Source: Chloroflexota bacterium
GTDB taxonomy: Bacteria > Chloroflexota > Limnocylindria > Limnocylindrales > CSP1-4
Length of the DNA: 19,331 nucleotides
Direction: 5' to 3'
NCBI GenBank assembly: GCA_013695255.1
Contig: JACDAV010000231.1
Location: 1 to 19,331, forward strand
In this document: piece by piece, positions 14,812-19,331 of the stretch
Layout: the number at the start of each line of letters is the position of its first letter
Position numbering within the stretch: position 1 is the first letter of the stretch
The notes under the pieces: generated by a model
What the model was told of the DNA's origin: nothing
What the model saw: only the letters and a program-made list of their open reading frames with translations
Database searches by the model: none
Translations under genes and position numbers: made by a program

Positions 14812-16266
14812 ATGCGTCGACTCTGCCGCACCCTTCTGCCCCACCTGCTGCTGATCCTCGTCGTGGCCTGCGGGGGCACGTCGCCGTCCGCGTCCCGGCA
14901 GGATGGGCCGGTGTCGCCGGGCGCGTCGGCGGGCCCCACGGTGCCGCCCGCTGGCTCGGCGCAGGGCTCGGCAACCGGTCCGGGTGGGAGTGCCGCGCCG
15001 GCGGGCTCCGCGGCCGCCTCGGCCGAGCCGTCAGCCACGGGACCCTCGCCATCGAGCACGGCCGGCACCGGTCCGGGCGCATCGGCGTCGGCCCCCCCGT
15101 CGCCCTCGGTCGAACCGTCGGCGTCGCCCTCGAGCGGTCCGGCTGGGACGCCGACGCCCGGGGCCTCCGCCGTCCCGTCCGCATCTCCGCGGATCGTCAG
15201 GCACGACCCGGCCAAGTTCGGCTTCGCGGCCAAGGGCATGTCGAACGAGGTGATGGCCTTCGTGACGGTCGGCCAGCTCGAGTACGCGATCGAGACGATG
15301 GACTGGGACGTCGTGTCGACCGTCGCCTACTTCTCCCTGGAGGCGACGCGCGAGGGGACCATCGCCCGCAACGCCGGCTGGGACGCCTGGAACTCGGAGC
15401 GCATGGAGCGGCTGATCGACACTGCGCACGAGCACGGCTCGAAGGTGGTGATCTCGCTGGAGCGGTTCTCCTGGTCCCCCGGGCAGACCGCCGCGTCCCG
15501 GCGGTTGCTGTCCGACAAGGCGCGGCGCGACCGCCTTGCCCGGGAGGTGGCCGCCGAGGTAGAGCGACGCGGCGCGGACGGCGTCAACATCGACTTCGAG
15601 CCGATCCCGTCCGGTCAGAAGAAGGAGTTCACCGACTTCGTGCGGGCGATGCGCCGGGAGCTCGACCGCGTCCGGCCCGGTCTGCAGCTGACGTTCTGCG
15701 TGGTCGGGCACCACGAGTCGTACGACGTGGCCGGCGCGACCGGTCCCGACGCGGCCGATGCCGTCTACCTGATGGGCTACCACTACGCGGGGATCTGGTC
15801 CAGCCGCGCCGGCTCGACGGCGCCGATGGGAGGACCGGCTTACGACCTCGTCGAGACCGTCAAGAGCCTCCTGCGGGAGGTCGAGCGCCACGAGCTGATC
15901 GTCGGCGTGCCGTACTACGGCCATGCCTGGCCGACGGTCGGCGACCGGCTCAACGCGCGGACCGAGGGCGGGGGCTTCGACGTGCCGGTCGAACGGGCCT
16001 TCGCCCTGGCCGCCCGCCACGGCCTCCGGTACGACAAGCGCGAGCAGGTCGCCTGGGTCCCGTACCGCGCCGAACCATGCGACGGCTGCGCCACCCGCTG
16101 GTACCAGCTCTACTTCGACGATGCTCGGGCAGCGCGCTTCAAGTGGGGCTGGATCGAGCGCAGCAACCTTCTCGGGACGGGCGTCTGGACGATCGGCTTC
16201 GAGGGACGTCCTGGCGAGCTCGACGCGGCGATGCGGGACGTCTTCCTGCACGGCGCCGGCCGCTGA
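14812..16266 (+). CDS. GH18-type glycosidase lipoprotein with long PAS-rich tether
   Basis: A 484-residue surface protein. Residues 1-19 form a signal with lipobox LVVAC, Cys20. Residues 21-126 are almost only Ser, Pro, Ala, Gly and Thr, a flexible tether. A GH18 catalytic barrel fills 145-480. The signature ADGVNIDFEP holds catalytic Glu263 and Asp261, with Asn in place of the middle Asp as in YaaH-like members. YLMGYHY (about 322-328) is the barrel beta-6 motif, and GVWTIGFEG near the C-terminus carries the conserved beta-8 Trp. GH18 enzymes cleave GlcNAc polymers such as chitin or peptidoglycan, and the YaaH group acts on cell-wall glycans; the substrate here is unknown. The ATG lies 37 bases after the cupin gene without a ribosome site. 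No downstream gene shares its transcript. Confidence 0.87.
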   Translation: MRRLCRTLLPHLLLILVVACGGTSPSASRQDGPVSPGASAGPTVPPAGSAQGSATGPGGSAAPAGSAAASAEPSATGPSPSSTAGTGPGASASAPPSPSVEPSASPSSGPAGTPTPGASAVPSASPRIVRHDPAKFGFAAKGMSNEVMAFVTVGQLEYAIETMDWDVVSTVAYFSLEATREGTIARNAGWDAWNSERMERLIDTAHEHGSKVVISLERFSWSPGQTAASRRLLSDKARRDRLAREVAAEVERRGADGVNIDFEPIPSGQKKEFTDFVRAMRRELDRVRPGLQLTFCVVGHHESYDVAGATGPDAADAVYLMGYHYAGIWSSRAGSTAPMGGPAYDLVETVKSLLREVERHELIVGVPYYGHAWPTVGDRLNARTEGGGFDVPVERAFALAARHGLRYDKREQVAWVPYRAEPCDGCATRWYQLYFDDARAARFKWGWIERSNLLGTGVWTIGFEGRPGELDAAMRDVFLHGAGR

Positions 16267-16283
16267 ATCGGCGCGTTTCGGGG

Positions 16284-16312
16284 GTGACCGGGCGCCTCGC
16301 CGGGTGTAGGCT
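16284..16312 (+). promoter_or_regulatory. Putative sigma-70-type promoter for the SWIM gene
   Basis: A -35-like GTGACC (16284-16289) and a -10 TAGGCT (16307-16312) are separated by exactly 17 bp. Transcription would start near 16319, leaving a leader of about 83 bases with two hairpins. This is the best promoter candidate in the window. Confidence 0.5.
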
Positions 16313-16329
16313 TGGGTCCGCGACCGCCA

Positions 16330-17673
16330 TCACCGGTCGAGGTGCATCGACCGGACGGCGGCCCCGGCAGCGCCCCACGGGGCGACGGAGGTAGCAGCGC
16401 GATGCACAGCTCCCTGATCGGCAAGGTCGAGAAGGCAAATCGTTACGCCCGCGAGCTGGACCGGATCACGATCGATCGGCTCTCGCTCACCTTCCGGGGC
16501 GACAACGACACCCACCACGTCAGTCTCGACACCGGTCAGTGGCACTGCACCTGCCATTACTTCGAGAGCTGGTCCTCGTGCGTCCATCTCCTGACCCTGC
16601 AGAAGATCATGGGTGCCATGCTGCCCGAGGAGGCGCAGGTCTCCATCTTCTCCGCCCAGGCCGCCCAGACCGCCTGATCGGCCGGTTCCGCGGAGGCCCG
16701 TGCCGACGGGCGCGGCACGCAGCCAGTCGATGGCGGCGCGGGAGCTTTCGCCCGGCAGGGTGAGCCGGTCAGCCTCGCGCCAGCCGTCAGCCCGGTGGTA
16801 GACGATCAGCGTTCCGGGGCCCTCGAGCTGCTGCCACACCACGGCCAGTCGCTCGCCGGTCGCATCGAGGGCGACGGCGCCGACCTCGCCCAGCCCCTCG
16901 ATCCGCGCCACGGGTTCGGCGCGATCACCGGCCAGCCAGCCGCGGAGGTCGCGTAGCTCGACCGCGCCACCCTCTGGCGCCGAGATGGCGATGAGCGAGC
17001 CATTGGCGGCCGGACTCAACGAGAGGCCGGGGCCGATCTCGACCGGCGGTCCGGCGGCCAGGGTGCCGGTGCCGGCCTCGACGATGACCAACCCGGCCGT
17101 GGTCTGGATGAGGATGCGCTGGGCATCGAGCCACGTCGGCGGGGCGATCACCGGACGCCGCGGGACCGGCAGCAGCCGGGAGGTGCCCGCGACCGGGTCG
17201 ACGATCACCACCGTGAGGCGGCTCTCGACCCCGAAATCCGTGGCGATCGCGGCCAGGCGCCGCCCATCGGGCGACCAGCTGGCGAACAGGAGCGGATCCG
17301 GCAGCTGCCCGGGATCGGGGGTCGCCACCGGTGCCCATGCCGGTTCCGCGGCGGAGGTGATCGGATCGCTGATCCGCAGCTCGCCGCCCTCGAGCGTCGC
17401 AACCAGTTGGCCCGAGGCACCCGCCGAGATCCACGCGGTCTCGGGCGCCGGCAGCGACAGCGTCCGTGACGGGACCCGTTCGCCGCGCACGACGAGCGAG
17501 GCTGAACCGGGCTCGCCGGCGAGCACGACGAGCACCGCGGATGCCGGGGCGGTGGCCGCGGTCGTCGGCTGGCCGGGACCGCACCCCGCGCCGGCCACCG
17601 CCAGCATCCCGGCCAGGGCGATGGGGCGGACGCAGCGGCGGATGCAGGGCGGCAGAGGGCGCAGGGCGGGCAA
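16330..17673 (-). CDS. Beta-propeller (TolB/WD40-like) lipoprotein, 3' end uncertain
   Basis: From a TTG at 17673 the protein reads MPALRPLPPCIRR, a hydrophobic segment, and lipobox GAGC with Cys31, so it should be a lipoprotein. A propeller-like domain follows with repeats such as LFASWSPDGRRLAAIATDFG, LSLSPAANGSLIAISAPEGG and VGAVALDATGERLAVVWQQL. Recognisable sequence ends near residue 315 (about 16720). The frame then has no stop until 16330 and runs, as low-complexity Gly-rich and then antisense-like sequence, across the whole opposite-strand SWIM gene. The true end is probably near 16680-16720, with a frameshift or a lost stop; a genuine convergent overlap is less likely. No ribosome site is seen at the TTG, which lies 41 bases after the upstream gene's stop. 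The function is unknown; such proteins often act as surface binding scaffolds. Confidence 0.68.
   Translation of the reverse strand: MPALRPLPPCIRRCVRPIALAGMLAVAGAGCGPGQPTTAATAPASAVLVVLAGEPGSASLVVRGERVPSRTLSLPAPETAWISAGASGQLVATLEGGELRISDPITSAAEPAWAPVATPDPGQLPDPLLFASWSPDGRRLAAIATDFGVESRLTVVIVDPVAGTSRLLPVPRRPVIAPPTWLDAQRILIQTTAGLVIVEAGTGTLAAGPPVEIGPGLSLSPAANGSLIAISAPEGGAVELRDLRGWLAGDRAEPVARIEGLGEVGAVALDATGERLAVVWQQLEGPGTLIVYHRADGWREADRLTLPGESSRAAIDWLRAAPVGTGLRGTGRSGGLGGLGGEDGDLRLLGQHGTHDLLQGQEMDARGPALEVMAGAVPLTGVETDVVGVVVAPEGEREPIDRDPVQLAGVTICLLDLADQGAVHRAATSVAPWGAAGAAVRSMHLDR
16333..16354 (+). promoter_or_regulatory. Perfect 8-bp inverted repeat in the SWIM leader
   Basis: CCGGTCGA (16333-16340) and TCGACCGG (16347-16354) are exact inverted copies around a 6-base spacer. 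They lie just downstream of the predicted transcription start. The 22-bp dyad could be a repressor operator or an RNA hairpin near the 5' end of the mRNA. Confidence 0.5.
16371..16384 (+). promoter_or_regulatory. Short hairpin next to the SWIM ribosome binding site
   Basis: CGCCC (16371-16375) and GGGCG (16380-16384) form a 5-bp stem with loop CACG, ending two bases before the ribosome site GGAGGT (16387-16392). It could affect access of the ribosome to the start region. Confidence 0.35.
16402..16677 (+). CDS. Small SWIM zinc-finger protein
   Basis: This 91-residue protein has the SWIM zinc pattern CxCx8CxH: Cys49, Cys51, Cys60 and His62 in WHCTCHYFESWSSCVHLLTLQ. It is preceded by a beta-rich segment that would pack against the finger (ITIDRLSLTFRG, THHVSLDTGQ). 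SWIM domains bind DNA or proteins, but here no partner domain is present, so it is a stand-alone finger. The ATG at 16402 has a strong ribosome site GGAGGT at 16387-16392. The frame is open upstream to 16312, but that part is leader with hairpins. It has its own promoter-like element and is not clearly linked to neighbours. A minus-strand frame overlaps it completely; the zinc motif and ribosome site make the plus-strand gene the real one. Confidence 0.85.
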   Translation: MHSSLIGKVEKANRYARELDRITIDRLSLTFRGDNDTHHVSLDTGQWHCTCHYFESWSSCVHLLTLQKIMGAMLPEEAQVSIFSAQAAQTA

Positions 17674-17675
17674 GC

Positions 17676-17688
17676 TGGCAGTCTGCCA
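17676..17688. repeat. 13-bp dyad before the propeller lipoprotein start
   Basis: TGGCAG-T-CTGCCA is an exact inverted repeat placed 2 bases before the TTG start, between two minus-strand lipoprotein genes. The minus strand carries a CAGACT -10-like hexamer within it. It could be a small operator or chance. Confidence 0.25.
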
Positions 17689-17714
17689 CCCGCGCCCGCA
17701 CCGCGCCCCGGCCG

Positions 17715-18305
17715 CTACTGCGTGTCGAGATGCCAGTAATACACCGCGTCCCCGGCGCCGTTCGCGAACACGACGTGAACAGCCACGACCATCGGTCCCG
17801 AGGCCGGCACCGTGAAGCGCGGCCGGCCGCGTCCCGCGCCGACGGGGATCACCATCTGCGCTTGCGGGTCGTCCACCGCGGCCGCGCTCGCGGTCCACTG
17901 GTCGACCGGATGATCGCCGGCGATCGCCACCGAGACCTCCGCCCCCGGTGCCACCGGGACCGGCTCCAGCGCCGATGCTGGAAGCCACGGCGCTGAGCTG
18001 CTGAAGCTGCCCCAGACGTAGGAGCCGACCTCGCCGGTCCGCTCGACGCCGCCGGCCACCAGGGTGGCCTGTGGCGGCGGCTCCGCCGTCGGCTCCTGGG
18101 TGGGCGCAGGCGCCGACTCAGCAGGAACGGCCGACGGGGAAGCGGGGGCGCTCGGCGTCTCCGCCTCCGACGGAGCGGCCGAGGTCACCACCGCCGTGGC
18201 CGTGGCAAGGCCGTGCGTCGTCGGCGGCGGCGAACCGGACGCGGCCCGGCACCCCGCGAGGGAGGCAAGGAGGAGGATCAGACCACCGGCCCGGCGCCAT
18301 CGCAT
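17715..18305 (-). CDS. Predicted lipoprotein with Ser/Pro/Ala-rich linker
   Basis: This 196-residue protein begins MRWRRAGGLILLLASLAGC, a basic signal with lipobox LAGC and Cys19. Residues 20-80 are rich in Pro, Ala, Ser, Thr and Glu, a flexible tether. A compact beta-rich domain of about 110 residues follows (TGEVGSYVWGSFSSSAPWLP through to VFANGAGDAVYYWHLDTQ). I do not recognise the domain. The ATG at 18305 has a full AAGGAGG (18312-18318) six bases away, lying inside the end of the upstream protease-like gene, so the two are co-transcribed. The frame is open upstream to 18377, but the ribosome site and signal peptide fix this start. Confidence 0.8.
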   Translation of the reverse strand: MRWRRAGGLILLLASLAGCRAASGSPPPTTHGLATATAVVTSAAPSEAETPSAPASPSAVPAESAPAPTQEPTAEPPPQATLVAGGVERTGEVGSYVWGSFSSSAPWLPASALEPVPVAPGAEVSVAIAGDHPVDQWTASAAAVDDPQAQMVIPVGAGRGRPRFTVPASGPMVVAVHVVFANGAGDAVYYWHLDTQ

Positions 18306-18307
18306 CG

Positions 18308-19331
18308 TCAGCCTCCTTCGACCTGGTCCGCACCGGCCAGTTCGGGTGCGGCTTGTGGACACCCGGACCCGGAGCATCCGCCCACGGTGACCGTCACCGC
18401 CGGGGAGCTGTCACCGCGCAGGCCCTCCGTGGACGGATCAGAGAAGACCGCCCGCCACTCGTACGTCGCCGTCGGTGACTGGCGCATCGTGTACGTGCCC
18501 GAGGTGGCCGCCGCGGTCATCCTGCCCATCGAGGTCCACGTCGTGGCGCCGCGCGGGCGGCGCTGGAGCTGGACCACTCGGTTGGAGACCGGGTTCGCGG
18601 TCAGACGACCGTCCGCCGGATTGTCCGCCACGAGCAGCGTCGCCGTGAACGTGACCGACGTCCCGGTGCTGATCGAGGTCGCCGAGGACCGGAGCGTCAG
18701 TTCCACGGCCAGGTCCAGGCAGGTCGAGTACAGCGCCGACCACGACGTCATGTCATAGCGGGTCTGGAGCGTCGCCCTGTCGCAGCGGCCGAGGTCGTGC
18801 GCGTTCCAGAACCGGCGTGGCCGTGCGCGGCTCACGGTCTGGACGACCGAGTCGCCGTAGTCGCCGTCGCCGCTGAAGTTGACGTGATGGCCGAGACCGA
18901 GCACATGGCCCAGCTCGTCGAGCATGATGTTCTCGACGTCGTAGCAGCCGTCCGTGACCGGGTCGAGGAGCTGACACCAGCGCAGCGTCCCCCAGTCGAA
19001 GCGGTAGCCGTGGTTGCGGAATCCGACCCGGAACGAGCGGGGGGCGTTTGCAGCGTCCGCGCAGGCCAGCCCGTTCACGCCGCAGAACACGCTCGTGCCG
19101 TACTCCACGGTGCTCGTCCCGGCCGAGTCGTAGACGAAGGTGGGCGCCCGCGAGGAGCGGCTCTCGTTCGCGTCCGTCGCACCGGCCCGGATGGCGGTCT
19201 GCATCGCGGCCGGCGGGACCTCGCCCGTCATCCATCGATACCGGACCACCTGGTCCTGGTTCCAGGCCGGCCAGCCGATCAGCGGGTCCGGCGCGTGGCC
19301 GAGCACCGGCATCGCCCCCACGGCGACGGCG
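18308..19331 (-). CDS. Matrixin/metzincin-like protease with altered zinc motif, 5'-truncated
   Basis: The frame is open through the right edge, so the signal peptide and start lie outside. Numbered from a GTG at 19321, the visible part has MLDELGHVLGLGHHVN (133-148), matching HExxHxxGxxH of M10-type metallopeptidases except that the first zinc ligand is Asp135 (GAC at 18917-18919, minus strand). Glu136, His139 and His145 are kept. Cys pairs (about 80/87 and 116/126) suggest disulfides in a secreted protein. After about 205 comes a bacterial Ig-like domain (TSISTGTSVTFTATLLV, then VVQLQRRPRGATTWTSM), and the C-terminus ends with a short Cys-containing tail. Activity with Asp as ligand is doubtful. 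It is first in a three-gene minus-strand operon with two lipoproteins. A family search is needed to separate matrixin from other metzincins. Confidence 0.72.
   Translation of the reverse strand, partial: AVAVGAMPVLGHAPDPLIGWPAWNQDQVVRYRWMTGEVPPAAMQTAIRAGATDANESRSSRAPTFVYDSAGTSTVEYGTSVFCGVNGLACADAANAPRSFRVGFRNHGYRFDWGTLRWCQLLDPVTDGCYDVENIMLDELGHVLGLGHHVNFSGDGDYGDSVVQTVSRARPRRFWNAHDLGRCDRATLQTRYDMTSWSALYSTCLDLAVELTLRSSATSISTGTSVTFTATLLVADNPADGRLTANPVSNRVVQLQRRPRGATTWTSMGRMTAAATSGTYTMRQSPTATYEWRAVFSDPSTEGLRGDSSPAVTVTVGGCSGSGCPQAAPELAGADQVEGG

Overview
The window comes from a very GC-rich (about 70% by eye) bacterial chromosome. Coding frames almost always end codons in G or C, GTG and TTG starts are common, and neighbouring genes often overlap by ATGA or GTGA or sit a few bases apart. 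The gene set (a sortase-like domain, a c-di-AMP receptor-like protein, a short archaeal/Thermotoga-type S-adenosylhomocysteine hydrolase, an S9C peptidase, a small SWIM zinc-finger protein and several proline/alanine/serine-rich lipoproteins) fits an uncultured Chloroflexota lineage best. An actinobacterial-like origin cannot be excluded without a search. I see no phage, transposase, tRNA, rRNA or CRISPR, and no gene-free stretch longer than 300 bases. This is ordinary chromosomal DNA with interesting details.

Layout. Positions 3-548 hold the C-terminal part of a sortase-like protein cut by the window edge; a 30-bp tandem repeat there is in frame and encodes a Pro/Ala linker. Next come a DarA/PstA-type c-di-AMP receptor-like gene (631-951) and an MFS exporter (1001-2473). 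A plus-strand run follows (2562-8868): apt, mtnA with a long N-terminal extension, a GNAT acetyltransferase, ahcY, an S9 peptidase and a possible 40-residue ORF. A minus-strand kynureninase (8902-10113) converges on that run and is divergent from metK (10185). metK starts a second plus-strand run: a small lipoprotein, then manC, pmm/pgm and a cupin mannose-6-phosphate isomerase in overlapping order, then a GH18-type lipoprotein (14812-16266). A SWIM zinc-finger miniprotein (16402-16677) has its own promoter-like element and a structured leader. From the right edge, a minus-strand operon encodes an M10-like metalloprotease with a changed zinc ligand, a small lipoprotein and a beta-propeller lipoprotein.

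Functional themes. (1) S-adenosylmethionine economy: MetK makes SAM, AhcY removes S-adenosylhomocysteine, and Apt and MtnA recover the adenine and methylthioribose ends of methylthioadenosine. (2) GDP-mannose supply: isomerase, mutase and guanylyltransferase lie together and give a complete route from fructose-6-phosphate to GDP-mannose. (3) The cell surface: a sortase-like protein, four predicted lipoproteins and a secreted protease-like protein. The most unusual items are active-site changes in two enzyme-like surface proteins (sortase Cys to Ser, metalloprotease His to Asp), the MtnA extension, the SWIM leader, and a propeller gene whose frame has no stop until it has crossed the opposite-strand SWIM gene. 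I found no clear new multi-gene system.
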